The notes below the pieces were generated by a model that did not search any database, was not told the origin of the DNA, and worked only from the letters and a program-made list of their open reading frames with translations. From Leptolyngbya iicbica LK (GTDB taxonomy: Bacteria; Cyanobacteriota; Cyanobacteriia; Phormidesmidales; Phormidesmidaceae), in NCBI RefSeq assembly GCF_004212215.1, contig NZ_QVFV01000001.1, positions 1,584,134 through 1,648,133 on the forward strand: a stretch of 64,000 bases of DNA, given 5' to 3'. Position 1 is the first letter of the stretch. Every line of letters starts with the position of its first letter. Both the position numbers and the translations under genes were made by a program. Positions 46,776 through 56,658 of this stretch are shown here, piece by piece.

Positions 46776-47804
46776 ATGCAAATTCCAGCTATTCCCGCCA
46801 ATGAATCCAGTCGTTTGGCGGTTCTGTATTCCCTCAAAATTCTCGACACAGACCCCGAGGAACGCTTTGATCAAATTACGCGCATCGCTCAACGGGCGTT
46901 TCGGGTACCGATCGCCCTCGTCAGCTTAATCGATGCCGAGCGGCAGTGGTTCAAGTCTTGCCAGGGCTTCTGTGCCAGCGAAACCCCGCGAGATGTCTCG
47001 TTTTGCGGACACGCCATTCTGGAAGATCGGCCTCTGATTGTGCCTGATGCCCGCGATGACCCTCGGTTTCACGACAATCCCTTTGTAATGGGAGAGCCCG
47101 GCATCCGGTTCTATGCAGGGATGCCCCTCACCGTACTCGATGGCTATCGCCTGGGCACCCTGTGCCTGATCGACCAACAACCGCGCACCTTAGACACCAA
47201 TGAAGAACTGCTCTTGATCGATCTTGGGCATTTAGTCGAACAAGAACTGGCCGCTTGCAAAACCTCGGTGCTCGAAGAACTCCAACAGCGTAATCAGGAA
47301 ATGGAGCTCCTCAGCCGTCTCAGTGACTTTTTACAAGCCTCACTCAGTTTGCCAGAGGCGTTTGAGGTGATGCGGAGTTTACTAAACCCCCTGTTTCCGG
47401 GCTGTTCCGGCAGTGTTTTCACGATTTGTGCGTCGCGTAATCGGGTCGAGCAAGGGGTGACTTGGGGCCAACATCAGTACTCGATCGAGGCCTTTGCCCC
47501 CGAAACCTGCTGGGCCTTGCGGCGGGGGCGATCGCATTTTGTCAATCCCGAACGGTCAGCGCTGCAATGTGCCCATGTACACCAGCACTCCGAGCATCCA
47601 ACGGCGGCCACGCTCTGCATCCCCATGATTGCCCAGGGCGAAACCCTGGGTCTATTCTTCATCAGTGCTATAGAGTTAGGGACGCTCAATCCGGCGTTGC
47701 AGCAGTTGGCTCATACCGTCGCCGAACAAATTGCTTTGGCGATCGCCAACCTCAATCTCCGCGAAACGCTGCAAAATCAAAGCTATCAGGCGTCGTCATC
47801 ATAG
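46776..47804 (+). CDS. Tandem GAF-domain protein, truncated paralogue of the upstream cyclase
   Basis: 342 residues from ATG 46776, two bases after the upstream stop, with an AGGAG site inside the end of that gene. The first GAF (about 20-165) is of the common sensory type (VALVSLIDAERQWFKSCQG, then FCGHAIL) without bilin-type Cys. The second (about 185-335) is a close copy of the last GAF of the upstream cyclase, including CWALRRG, TLCIPMIAQGETLG and AIANLxLRETLxNQS. It stops exactly where the cyclase continues into GGDEF, ending SYQASSS. Likely a duplicate that lost its output domain, now perhaps a sensory partner. Confidence 0.85.
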   Translation: MQIPAIPANESSRLAVLYSLKILDTDPEERFDQITRIAQRAFRVPIALVSLIDAERQWFKSCQGFCASETPRDVSFCGHAILEDRPLIVPDARDDPRFHDNPFVMGEPGIRFYAGMPLTVLDGYRLGTLCLIDQQPRTLDTNEELLLIDLGHLVEQELAACKTSVLEELQQRNQEMELLSRLSDFLQASLSLPEAFEVMRSLLNPLFPGCSGSVFTICASRNRVEQGVTWGQHQYSIEAFAPETCWALRRGRSHFVNPERSALQCAHVHQHSEHPTAATLCIPMIAQGETLGLFFISAIELGTLNPALQQLAHTVAEQIALAIANLNLRETLQNQSYQASSS

Positions 47805-48011
47805 TGACTGCCAGACCGCCCCGGCTGGCGCGGTCTGACGGCCCGCATCCCAATTCCCCGCGATAGCCCAGCTCGGTCAAAGGGCTGACCGGACTGACAC
47901 CTCGTATCCTGAAATAAAGGCAGTTAACCCCAGGCGTTGCCATATGCTGGCAACGCGATCTCCAGCCGCCCACCCGCCTCCTGATTCTGACGACATCCCC
48001 TCAATCACCCC

Positions 48012-48821
48012 ATGACTCATCCGGTTTCCGATTCGGCCCCAGCCACTGCGTCTCAGCCCGCATCGGCAAACATCTCCCCTGTCAGTGAGGCCGCATCCAC
48101 TCACAGCAGCCCTTGGCAGCGAGGTGGGGTCTGGCTGGCCTGGGTCGTCTATGTGGGCTACCTATTGCTGAGTGACTTGCCGCCAGGGCCGTCGCTGCTC
48201 CACACCTCACCCGATACTCTGCGCGAAGCGGGGGCACTCAGCCTCAATTTTTGGTTCGTGTTGCCTGCACTCTTTCCCGCCCAAGCGCCCACCCTGCACC
48301 CAGCGTTGGAAGGCTTATTTAATGTAGTCGTCACCTGGGGGCTGTTGTTCTGGGGATTTGCGATCGAGGGTCGGCAACAGCGCGTGCCCATGCTGCCCTT
48401 TCTCATCGGCACTGCCTTTTTGACCAATGTGTTTTATCTGCCGTGGTTGGGGCTACGACAATCTCGCCGCGATCGCCCCACGCGCCCCCTCAACCGTTTA
48501 GAGACCATCACCGAAAGCCGTGCCTATCCCATCGCGTTGATGATTATTCTGCTGGCGGCGATCGCGTGGGGGCTATGGGGCCGCGCCGATTTTGGCAGCA
48601 TCAGCGATCGCTGGACCGACCTTGTGCAAATCGTGCAGAGCGATCGCCTCGCCTACTCTTTTTGGATCGACCTGCTGGTGTTCTGGCTGTTTCAAGGTTG
48701 GCTGGTGCCGGACGACATGGCCCGTCGCCAGTGGCAAGATCCCGTCGCACTGTGGTCGGCCCGCTTGATTCCCGCCTTTGGCCTGGTCATTTATTTTCTA
48801 CGACGCCCCCCAATTACTTGA
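48012..48821 (+). CDS. Conserved multi-pass membrane protein
   Basis: 269 residues. A Ser/Ala/Pro-rich hydrophilic N-terminus (1-38) precedes about six hydrophobic segments: 40-57, 78-92, 103-122, 128-150 (MLPFLIGTAFLTNVFYLPWLGL), 175-192, and the C-terminal pair 220-232 and 250-265. The phrase LPFLIGTAFLTNVFYLPWLGLR-like, near residue 130, recurs in cyanobacterial hypotheticals. No function known to me. It stands alone, about 200 bases after the GAF protein. Confidence 0.78.
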   Translation: MTHPVSDSAPATASQPASANISPVSEAASTHSSPWQRGGVWLAWVVYVGYLLLSDLPPGPSLLHTSPDTLREAGALSLNFWFVLPALFPAQAPTLHPALEGLFNVVVTWGLLFWGFAIEGRQQRVPMLPFLIGTAFLTNVFYLPWLGLRQSRRDRPTRPLNRLETITESRAYPIALMIILLAAIAWGLWGRADFGSISDRWTDLVQIVQSDRLAYSFWIDLLVFWLFQGWLVPDDMARRQWQDPVALWSARLIPAFGLVIYFLRRPPIT

Positions 48822-49019
48822 GTTTTTGGTCAGACCATTAAGGCGTAGGTCAGTGGGTGGATAGGCTTTTCCCAGGCCTCAAAGCACCCTGTTGAGCATC
48901 AAATCATTAAAACGTCGGGATTCCCTTGCCCAGCAGACTCCTTCGCGGGACGCGATCTGTTATAGATGAATGAACGCCCGCAGCTCGTTTAGGCGGCGTC
49001 AAAGGACGACGGGTTTTGT

Positions 49020-50174
49020 ATGGCTTCTTCTGACGAACAGCGCATATCCATTTCCCTTAGCAGCGTGGTTTTGCTGGTGTTGGCAGTCCCGTTGCTGGCG
49101 CTGTTATGGCAGCTGCGGAGCTTATTTTTGCTGGTGATGATCGCGATCGTTCTGGCCGCGTCGATCGCCCCCGTGGTTGATTGGGCCGAGCGCTATCGGG
49201 TGCCGCGCTGGTTAGGGGTGGTGCTGACGTATCTCGCGATCGCCGCCATCATCACTGGCGTCGCCTTTTGGGTAGGGCCCACCGTCGTAGAACAAATCCA
49301 ACGGTTGATCCGCCAAATTCCGGTTTCCCTCAAGCAAATTCTCGACTATGCCGAGAGTTGGGTCGTCAGCCTCAACGACGAGCGCCCCGACTTTGCCAGC
49401 GAGCTCATCAACCGCTTTGTGGATGTACAGGGCCTCACCCGCTGGGTGATTCGGTCAAGTCAGCAGCTCTTGGTGCGTTCTTACGGACTGACGACGGGCA
49501 TTTTGGGCGGCTTTTTTAGCGTGATTTTGGCCCTGTTTTTATCGGGCTACATGCTGGCCGATAGTCGTACGCTGGTGAAAAATTTAGTGCGCTTGTTGCC
49601 CCAACCCTGGGACGATCGCCTGGCCGCCCAGGTTGGCCCCATGAGCAATCGCATCGGCAGCTACATCCGGGGACGCTTGCTAGTTTCGACTATTTTGTCT
49701 GTCGCTACCACCGTCAGCCTTACCATTTTGGGCCTGTCAGATTTTGCCTTGGGCCTGGGGGCTATCTCCGGCTTTACCAATCTCATTCCCTTTTTGGGGC
49801 CGATTTTGGGGGCCATTCCCGCCCTGGTCGTCGCCATCTCCCAAGGGGGCTGGACGGTCGTTTGGGTGCTCATTCTATATGTAGTTATCCAAAATTTAGA
49901 GACCTACGTGCTCGACCCCTTGCTGGTGGGCACATCGGTGGGTGTGCATCCGCTTTATCAGCTGCTTGCCGTGCTGGGGGGCACTCAGGTCTTGGGCATT
50001 ATCGGGGCGTTGGTGGTGCCGCCATGGATCGCTGGCGGAGCAGTTTTGTTGGAAAACCTATATTTGCGGCCCAAACTCATGGCCGAACGGCGGCGATCGC
50101 TCCCCACAAATCCGCCGCCGGAAACCCCAGCGACCAATCGTCCGTCTCCTAGTCCCATGATGGCAGACGGCTAA
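49020..50174 (+). CDS. AI-2E/PerM-family membrane permease
   Basis: 384 residues. Paired membrane segments at the N-terminus (about 14-33, 34-52, 65-88) are followed by a long amphipathic loop (90-150) and then four or five more segments, the topology of the AI-2E transporter (UPF0118) family. The conserved phrase NLIPFLGPILGAIPALVVA lies near residue 255 and YVLDPLLVG near 300. The C-terminal tail is Pro-rich and cytoplasmic. Family members have been linked to signal export and to Na+/H+ antiport, so the substrate cannot be assigned. Confidence 0.88.
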   Translation: MASSDEQRISISLSSVVLLVLAVPLLALLWQLRSLFLLVMIAIVLAASIAPVVDWAERYRVPRWLGVVLTYLAIAAIITGVAFWVGPTVVEQIQRLIRQIPVSLKQILDYAESWVVSLNDERPDFASELINRFVDVQGLTRWVIRSSQQLLVRSYGLTTGILGGFFSVILALFLSGYMLADSRTLVKNLVRLLPQPWDDRLAAQVGPMSNRIGSYIRGRLLVSTILSVATTVSLTILGLSDFALGLGAISGFTNLIPFLGPILGAIPALVVAISQGGWTVVWVLILYVVIQNLETYVLDPLLVGTSVGVHPLYQLLAVLGGTQVLGIIGALVVPPWIAGGAVLLENLYLRPKLMAERRRSLPTNPPPETPATNRPSPSPMMADG

Positions 50175-50323
50175 TCGTCGTCCGTCTGATTTAGCGTCCA
50201 GGTCAGCGCTTCGCATTACAAAGCCTCTACAGCGGGTGGTAATCCTGAGAGGATGTGTCAATATAGGGAGCTAGATTTGACCTTGCTAAATGCACTGTTT
50301 TGGGTAATGGGCGAATGATTGGG

Positions 50324-51055
50324 ATGAAACATCTGCGGTGGTGGAGCTTAGCCTTGTTGATCGCAGCGGGTAGTGTGACGGCGCCCCGGGCCGGGGCCGA
50401 TGAGTTTCCCCCCTGTGCGCCCCCTAATGCGAACGAGTATCTGCTGCTCGTGCAGGGTGATACGGTCGAAGCCCGCGATCGCATTCAAAACCTGTTGCCC
50501 ACCACCACCATCGTGAGTGTGTGTCGCTATCTGGACGATGTCGTGGTCCGGGCCGGTGGTTTCACCAGTTTGGAAAACGCTAATGCCTGGGCGCAATACT
50601 TGACCGAAGCCGAAGGCGCCCAAGCCTTTGTCGCCCGGCCCGCCGCCCCCGGCGAAGTGACCACCAGCACTCCCATCGCCGCCGAGCCCGTCGCCCCAGC
50701 AGTCACGCCCGAACCGGCACCTGCGCAGCCGACCACGCCGGAGCCGACGCCCGCAGTAACCGACCCCGTGGCCGCTGCCGAAGTCGCATACGCCCCCAAA
50801 CTGTTAGGCGAGGGCTATGCCGTATTGGTGAATTACAGCAATAACCCCGACATCGCCAAACAGCTCCAGCAATCCCTTAATCAGCCCGTGGGACTCGCCA
50901 TTTATCAACAGCGGCCTTTTTTGCTCGCCACCCAGAGCACTGACCCGCAGGCGGCCGCGCAAGTGTTACAGACGCTGAGCAACAGCCGCTTTGGGGCCTT
51001 CATTGTGGATAGTAGCGAAGTCGTGTTGCTCTCCGAAGCCGTCGCGACTCCCTGA
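50324..51055 (+). CDS. Secreted protein of unknown function with Pro-rich linker
   Basis: 243 residues from ATG 50324; ATG 50315 is also possible. Residues 1-25 form a signal peptide (LALLIAAGSVTAPRAGA). An N-terminal domain (about 28-105) includes two Cys and a LLLVQGDTVEARDRIQNLLP core. A Pro/Thr/Ala-rich linker (105-160) and a second domain (165-240) with the similar phrase YAVLVNYSNNPDIAKQLQQS follow. Both halves resemble SPOR-like alpha/beta domains, so peptidoglycan binding is possible but speculative. Periplasmic location inferred. Convergent with purM, nine bases away. Confidence 0.75.
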   Translation: MKHLRWWSLALLIAAGSVTAPRAGADEFPPCAPPNANEYLLLVQGDTVEARDRIQNLLPTTTIVSVCRYLDDVVVRAGGFTSLENANAWAQYLTEAEGAQAFVARPAAPGEVTTSTPIAAEPVAPAVTPEPAPAQPTTPEPTPAVTDPVAAAEVAYAPKLLGEGYAVLVNYSNNPDIAKQLQQSLNQPVGLAIYQQRPFLLATQSTDPQAAAQVLQTLSNSRFGAFIVDSSEVVLLSEAVATP

Positions 51056-51064
51056 TTATCGGCT

Positions 51065-52123
51065 TTATGCCACACCGGGAATGCCGCTCAGCCGACCATC
51101 GCCATCGATGACCTCTCCGATCGCATAGGCCGCCACCCCTTGCACCTGAAAATGGGCGATCGCCGCCGCCTGTTGCGCAGACGGCACGATCACAACAAAG
51201 CCAATGCCCATATTAAAGGTGTTGTACATCGCCTCCGGCGACACCTGACCCGCCGCTGCTAACCACTCAAAAATCGGCAACACGGGCCAGCTATCCGGCT
51301 TAAGCACAATTGAATGGCGATCGCTCAGGCAGCGCGGCAGATTTTCGGGCAACCCGCCCCCGGTAATGTGGGCCATGGCGTGAATAGCCAACCCCGCCTG
51401 CTGGGCCGCCAAAATTGGCTTGACATATAGCTGGGTCGGCGTCAGCAAGGTCTCGGCCAGAGAAGCGCCATTCAATAAGGCCGGACACTCGGCCCAGTCA
51501 TAGCCAGGCGTGGCGCGATCGCTCCGCTCCGCTTCCGCCATAATCTTGCGCACCAGGCTGTAACCATTACTGTGAATGCCGCGACTCGCCAGGCCAATCA
51601 CCACATCCCCGGTCGTCACCTGCGACCCGTCTAGAATGGCCGATTTTTCCACAATGCCGACACAAAAGCCCGCCAAATCATATTCTCCAGGACCATAAAA
51701 TCCCGGCATTTCCGCCGTTTCGCCCCCAATCAACGCACACCCGGTCTCCCGACACCCCGTGGCAATGCCTTCCACAACTGCGGCTAACTGCTCGGCATCC
51801 AGTTTGCCTGTTGCCAAATAATCCAAAAAGAACAGCGGCTCCGCCCCACAGGTCAACACATCGTTAACGCACATCGCCACTAAATCGATACCTACCGTAT
51901 TGTGCCGATTGAGCGTTTGGGCCACTTTGAGCTTGGTGCCCACGCCATCGGTACCCGACACCAACACCGGGGTTTCATACCCCGTCGGCAGTTGAAACAA
52001 TCCCCCAAAACCGCCTAAGCCGCCTAGCACCTCGGGACGGCGCGTACTGCTGACCATTTGTTGAATGCGATCGACAAAGGCGCGGCCCGCCACGACATCG
52101 ACTCCGGCCTCTTGATAATCCAT
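51065..52123 (-). CDS. purM: Phosphoribosylformylglycinamidine cyclo-ligase (AIR synthetase)
   Basis: Closes the imidazole ring in purine synthesis, using ATP to convert FGAM to AIR. 352 residues, usual length. Family motifs: start [20 protein letters not shown], the FKLP-like region [51 protein letters not shown], and [21 protein letters not shown]. The C-terminal half contains [13 protein letters not shown] and the glycine-rich [10 protein letters not shown]. Complete. Confidence 0.96.
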   Translation of the reverse strand: MDYQEAGVDVVAGRAFVDRIQQMVSSTRRPEVLGGLGGFGGLFQLPTGYETPVLVSGTDGVGTKLKVAQTLNRHNTVGIDLVAMCVNDVLTCGAEPLFFLDYLATGKLDAEQLAAVVEGIATGCRETGCALIGGETAEMPGFYGPGEYDLAGFCVGIVEKSAILDGSQVTTGDVVIGLASRGIHSNGYSLVRKIMAEAERSDRATPGYDWAECPALLNGASLAETLLTPTQLYVKPILAAQQAGLAIHAMAHITGGGLPENLPRCLSDRHSIVLKPDSWPVLPIFEWLAAAGQVSPEAMYNTFNMGIGFVVIVPSAQQAAAIAHFQVQGVAAYAIGEVIDGDGRLSGIPGVA

Positions 52124-53078
52124 AAACTTTGCCCCTTAAAACGAACTCCACACATGCCGTTGTGACAGCGTGACATCTATATATTTTCTGGGCAAATGGT
52201 CACCCTATTGACAGAACCACCGCCGCCGCCGCGATCGCGACATTCCCAACAACGCAAAACCAACCGCCAGAGAGGCTAATGCCCTCGCATTCATGCCTAC
52301 CCTATCGGTTGATCTGACCGAGAAACAGCCCCGACACTGGGCTGACGGTTGTGCAAACACCAAAATCGACTTAGGAATCAGGATTTTATAAAGTCCAAGT
52401 TTTGTCGGGCAGGCATCTTGACTGCTCTTGAACAGCCGTCTCGGCTGTTCATACTTAATTTAATTCCAATTCCTTAGCAGCAAACCCGACATCACAATAC
52501 CGACCAAGCACAGCGCCAGCGATCGCTGCCATGATTCCCTCACCGCTTAACCGTACCGAGTCACCCAAAGTCGCAACTGAGCAACTCATCAAAAAAGCAG
52601 CGGCGTAAAATAATTACGGCTTATCAATAACGCAGCATTGTCCCCAGAGGTGGCACTGCAAAAAGTTGCATTACCGGTAGCCAATTTAGAAAATGGCACA
52701 CTTCCCATCACCGAAAATCCAATTGCTTTTTCAAAATCTTGGGTCGGCAAACGATAAGTTTTATTGACTATACAAGCCTGACTATCAGCGCCTCAACAAC
52801 GCACTTCACAAGGATCTGATCGATTCCGTCTAATTTTCAAGAAATCCTGACATTCAGCCTTGGGGAAATCTGCTGGGTTTTCTGCGGATTGCCAATCGAA
52901 TTCTTCGTGCTAACGTACGGGTCGTTCAAATGAACTTGAAGGGTTATGTCGAGGTGGACGTGATTTTCAAGGGTCTGAGTTAACGGCAACCGCCAATTCA
53001 CTCAGCCTTTGATCGCTGGCTGGCTGGTTTGCAGCTCAGCCCGTCACAACACCACCATGTTGAGCTCTTGGAAACTAT
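52124..53078. other. Gene-free interval between purM and rlpA
   Basis: About 950 bases without a supported gene. It holds MITE copy 3 (52371-52477). The remainder, especially 52600-52800, is AT-rich. Promoters for both divergent genes must lie here; none was identified with confidence. Confidence 0.6.
52371..52477 (+). repeat. MITE-like element, copy 3
   Basis: 107 bases beginning TTAGGAATCAGGATTTTATA and ending CCAATTCCTTAG. The inner palindrome has the same arms as the other copies, but the 3-base loop is inverted (TCT instead of AGA). The two ends are imperfect inverted repeats of about 19 bases. Confidence 0.87.
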
Positions 53079-54035
53079 ATGATTCAGAACTTGTGTCGCA
53101 GCTTGACGGTCGCCGCAGTGGTATGTGCCACGGGCGCACCTTTAGCCGCAAGCGCTGAGCAAACCTTAGGGAATGCTCACGCGAACCTACAGGAAACTCT
53201 CGAAGTCGCTGTCGATCAACGGGACGCAGCCACCCCTGAAGCCCGTTCAGGCGATCGCAACTCCGCTCGGTTAACCCCTGAAGCGGCTGAACTTTCAGAC
53301 CTTTTCCGAATTGCTGCCCACACGCTCGAAGGCGAGCGGATCGCCATTTTGCACATCGACAACTTGCCGGTGCTGACCTTTGTCGACGACTTAGAGACCG
53401 ACGCGACGACGAAGGCCATTACCACCAGTGATGAACTGGTCAATCGAGCTGAAGCCGTCGCCCGTGCGATCGATGCTTTTTACCAGGCTGGTGGTGACCC
53501 CCATGCCATTGGGGTGCGTTGGAATGACGCTGCCGAAGAATATGCCCTCACCCTCGATGGCGAAGACTTAGTCGCCATTAATGAGGCCGTCCGCTATGTC
53601 AACCCGACGGGTCAGCTTCAGACCGATGCGTTGCAGGCAGCCAATCGCCTGCGTAACCTACTGGGCGCATCAGAAGAACTGACCGAAGTTGAAGGCGCAC
53701 CGGCCCCCGCAGCCGTAGCCCAGACTAACTGGGGCGTAGTTTCTAGCTTCTCGGGTACCGCCTCTTGGTATGGGCCTGGCTTTGACGGCCGCTCGACCGC
53801 GAGTGGCGAACGGTTTAATCGCCACGCCTTAACAGCCGCGCACCGGACGTTGCCTTTTGGGACTCGGGTGCTGGTGACGAACGTCAGCAACAATCGTCAA
53901 GTGGTGGTGCGCATCAACGACCGAGGCCCCTATTCCCACGGTCGGGTGATTGACCTCTCAGAAGGTGCCGCTCGCGAAATTGGTCTGCACCTAGCAGGCG
54001 TTGGCACCGTTCGGGTCGAAGTCCTCGGCAATTAA
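53079..54035 (+). CDS. rlpA: RlpA-like septal ring lytic transglycosylase
   Basis: 318 residues. A signal peptide (about 1-26) precedes a unique N-terminal region (27-215) that is acidic and helical. The C-terminal double-psi beta-barrel (about 224-316) is the RlpA domain: [38 protein letters not shown], then [18 protein letters not shown] with the catalytic Asp. RlpA cleaves peptidoglycan strands lacking stem peptides. There is no lipobox and no C-terminal SPOR domain, so it differs from the E. coli protein. A terminator follows. Confidence 0.88.
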   Translation: MIQNLCRSLTVAAVVCATGAPLAASAEQTLGNAHANLQETLEVAVDQRDAATPEARSGDRNSARLTPEAAELSDLFRIAAHTLEGERIAILHIDNLPVLTFVDDLETDATTKAITTSDELVNRAEAVARAIDAFYQAGGDPHAIGVRWNDAAEEYALTLDGEDLVAINEAVRYVNPTGQLQTDALQAANRLRNLLGASEELTEVEGAPAPAAVAQTNWGVVSSFSGTASWYGPGFDGRSTASGERFNRHALTAAHRTLPFGTRVLVTNVSNNRQVVVRINDRGPYSHGRVIDLSEGAAREIGLHLAGVGTVRVEVLGN

Positions 54036-54072
54036 CGACAATTAACGACGATCGCTTGAATTAACTGAGTTT

Positions 54073-54115
54073 TAAGTCCCTCAGAAGTTGTCAATCAGCT
54101 TCTGGGGACTTTTTG
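54073..54115. terminator. Bidirectional terminator between rlpA and the phosphopantetheinyl transferase gene
   Basis: AAGTCCC-TC-AGAAG and its near-complement CTTCT-GG-GGACTT form a stem with T-runs on the plus strand. The structure overlaps the last codons of the minus-strand transferase gene, whose stop is at 54081. Confidence 0.75.
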
Positions 54116-54983
54116 TGTCCGTCACAGCTGTGGTTGTGCAAGGGGCCAAGTCAACAAAATCAACGGCAACAGGAGACTGACCAACGCAAATCGCCGCGAT
54201 CGCCCCAGCATCAGGCGGCCACACCTGAACGTGCCAAGCCCGTCCGGCGTTGGTCGGCGTCACTGCGGGGCGCACCAGCTGAGGCTGAGGCTGCAAAGCC
54301 ACTTGCACGTCTCGGAGGGGATAGCTCAACCCCAGCCCTACAGCCTTTAGGTGAGCTTCTTTGACCGTCCACATGGTGAGAAACCGGGCCAGTTGAGCAG
54401 TTGGGTCGCGCAAGACATCGGCCTGCTCTGCCGGCGTCAAACATTTTTGCATCAGCGATCGCAGTCGCCGCCGGGGCTGCAATACTTCCACATCGACCCC
54501 AAGCCATGGACAGCGACTGAAGGCCCAGATTACCCAGTCGCCGCTGTGCGCCACGTTGAAATGTAAAGGCACCGATGCCGCCGCGAGCATTGGCCGCCCC
54601 TGGGCTCCGTACCGCAACTGAATACTGGCAGGTGGCTGTTGCAGATAACTCGCCAATAGGTAACGTAAGCCACCGCGACTGCACAGGAAGCGATCGCGAT
54701 CAGCTGCGCGACGATAGCGCTGCCAGCGGGCTTGTTCATCCGACGATAACCAGCCTTGCCAGTGCGATCGCGCCTCCTGGGCCGCCGCACCGCGCAATTG
54801 CCACACATGAGTCGTCTCTGGTTCTGGCCACGAGATCGCTTGAGGCTCCGTTAAATTCACCGCGGTCTGTGCTCCTTGCAGCGATCGCCCATCCGATTCG
54901 CTATTTCGCCATCGTCTAGTCTGACCGGACTCCAGCCGCCAGATTCCCAAACTGCCCGCAGCCTCAATGACCAACGACGACAT
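54081..54983 (-). CDS. 4'-phosphopantetheinyl transferase (Sfp/HetI superfamily)
   Basis: Moves phosphopantetheine from CoA to the serine of acyl or peptidyl carrier proteins. 300 residues from ATG 54983; longer starts would overlap the upstream gene. The Mg/CoA motifs are GVDVEVL and MWTVKEAHLKAVGLGLSYPL, with HFNVAHSGDWV upstream; all key acidic residues are present. The first ~75 residues are extra and not family-like. Cyanobacteria generally use a single Sfp-type enzyme for fatty acid, polyketide and nonribosomal peptide carriers. It follows the MBL-rhodanese gene by 14 bases. Confidence 0.9.
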   Translation of the reverse strand: MSSLVIEAAGSLGIWRLESGQTRRWRNSESDGRSLQGAQTAVNLTEPQAISWPEPETTHVWQLRGAAAQEARSHWQGWLSSDEQARWQRYRRAADRDRFLCSRGGLRYLLASYLQQPPASIQLRYGAQGRPMLAAASVPLHFNVAHSGDWVIWAFSRCPWLGVDVEVLQPRRRLRSLMQKCLTPAEQADVLRDPTAQLARFLTMWTVKEAHLKAVGLGLSYPLRDVQVALQPQPQLVRPAVTPTNAGRAWHVQVWPPDAGAIAAICVGQSPVAVDFVDLAPCTTTAVTDTKSPQKLIDNF

Positions 54984-54997
54984 CCCCGTCCAGAGAC

Positions 54998-56104
54998 TTA
55001 TTCTGCCACGCCAACCGGGGACTGTCTTTCCACCGGCAATCCCGCGTGGTTCCACTCCAACATGCCCCCCCGCAAATTGGCAGTTTGCTCAACCCCAGCC
55101 TTACGGAGAATGACCGTCGCCTGCCCCGAGCGACTGCCCGACTGGCAAACCGTCACCACTGGCCGATCTTGAGGAATTTGGGCGATCGCGTCTCGCAAAT
55201 CCCCCAAGGGAATCAACTGGGCTCCAGCGATGTGACCCAAGCGATTATTAAATTCATCCGCCTCCCGGACGTCGATCACCGTCACCTCTGAGAGATGTTC
55301 GGCCACCCACTGCGGCTCAATCTCGCGTAAGCCGCCATAGGTCTGACGCACCGGAGCCCAATCAATCACGCCAGGCAGTTGCCCGTCTTCGGGTCGGCCA
55401 CACCGACAATTTCCCGGAATCGCGATGTCAATCTTTTTCGGGTGGGGCAAGCCCAAATTATCCATATAGCCGACAAAGTCTGTTTCCGTCGCCTGGCCGC
55501 CAATGCGCGAGTTGTACTGTTTTTCTTCTGCCACGGTGGAAGCCGTGCGACCGCTGTAGTCGTGTCCCGGATAGATGGCACAGGTATCTGGCAGGGTAAA
55601 AATCTGCTCTTTGATGGAGTGGTACATCACTGACGCATTGCCCTGCTGAAAATCGCAGCGTCCGGCCCCCCGAATCAACAGACAGTCGCCCGTAAAGGCC
55701 ATCGACTGATCATCCAACACGTAAGTGACACAGCCGTCTGTATGGCCGGGGGTCGCTCGGACAGACAGCGATCGCCCGCCAAATTGAATAGTGTCGCCAT
55801 GATCCAGCAGTCGGTCGGCGCCCTCAATCATGTCGCCATAGCGCCCCGAGATAGCAATCTGTGAACCGCAGGACTGCTGCAACCGCCAAGCCCCAGTCAC
55901 GTGGTCGGCATGGCAATGAGTATCCAGCGTGTACAGCAAGGTGAGCCCCAATTCTTCAATCAGTGCCCGATCGCGATCGTGCTGCTCAAAAACCGGATCA
56001 ATCAACACTGCTTCCCGGCTTTGTGGATCCGCCAGGAGATAGGTGTAGGTCGAAGACGACAGATCGAACAGTTGCCGAAAAATCAAAGAAGCAGAATGGT
56101 CCAC
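54998..56104 (-). CDS. Persulfide dioxygenase-rhodanese fusion (MBL fold plus rhodanese)
   Basis: 368 residues from a GTG start. The N-terminal metallo-beta-lactamase domain of ETHE1 type has THCHADH (His63, His65, Asp67, His68), His121 in PGHTDGC, Asp140 in FTGDCLL and His181 in YPGHDYSG. The C-terminal rhodanese domain (about 265-355) has the active cysteine Cys320 in VTVCQSGSRSG. Such fusions oxidise glutathione persulfide to sulfite and transfer sulfane sulfur, detoxifying sulfide. It probably shares a transcript with the downstream phosphopantetheinyl transferase gene. Confidence 0.92.
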   Translation of the reverse strand: MDHSASLIFRQLFDLSSSTYTYLLADPQSREAVLIDPVFEQHDRDRALIEELGLTLLYTLDTHCHADHVTGAWRLQQSCGSQIAISGRYGDMIEGADRLLDHGDTIQFGGRSLSVRATPGHTDGCVTYVLDDQSMAFTGDCLLIRGAGRCDFQQGNASVMYHSIKEQIFTLPDTCAIYPGHDYSGRTASTVAEEKQYNSRIGGQATETDFVGYMDNLGLPHPKKIDIAIPGNCRCGRPEDGQLPGVIDWAPVRQTYGGLREIEPQWVAEHLSEVTVIDVREADEFNNRLGHIAGAQLIPLGDLRDAIAQIPQDRPVVTVCQSGSRSGQATVILRKAGVEQTANLRGGMLEWNHAGLPVERQSPVGVAE

Positions 56105-56658
56105 GACAAAACCCCACTTTTAATGAACATATGACTATTCAGTAGTATAACGCCTGCGATCCAGAATCAGGTCACTCCCGTTGGTGCTCTTGTGTTACTG
56201 ATATCCGCCCCTCTTGGAGTCACGATGAGTCACACTTCAGAGCGGCCTTGACGGATGCTCTGAGCCGTTGCCAGCACCAGGCATCTCGTCCCTCTGCTGA
56301 GCGTCATCACCCATAATCTGATTATTGGCAAGGATGGTGCCCGCATGGCATCGCCCCATTTCCTGCACTTGCTAGCAAGAGATTTTCGATTCCCTTGATC
56401 CCTTGACTAGTCTGTGTTGTAAGCACTCATCCCCTGCGACCGACCCGAGAAGATAGTGGCCTGATGTTCACGAAGTGTAACAGAGTGATATTTTGGTATC
56501 TGGCGCTATTTGCATTCAGTGCTGAGGGCATATTAAAACGACATACCGAACGATGGCGATCGCCGCCTAATCAATGCATTGCTGTTTGATCGTCTAATTT
56601 ACGCTTCTACCGGGACCCATAGCGGTCGAGTGATTCTACGTCTTGTTACGATTTGCCT
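56105..56658. other. Divergent intergenic region
   Basis: About 550 bases without a gene. Near 56130 a short dyad (ACTA-N5-TAGT) precedes the persulfide dioxygenase gene and could be an operator; support is weak. Nothing else recognised. Confidence 0.5.
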
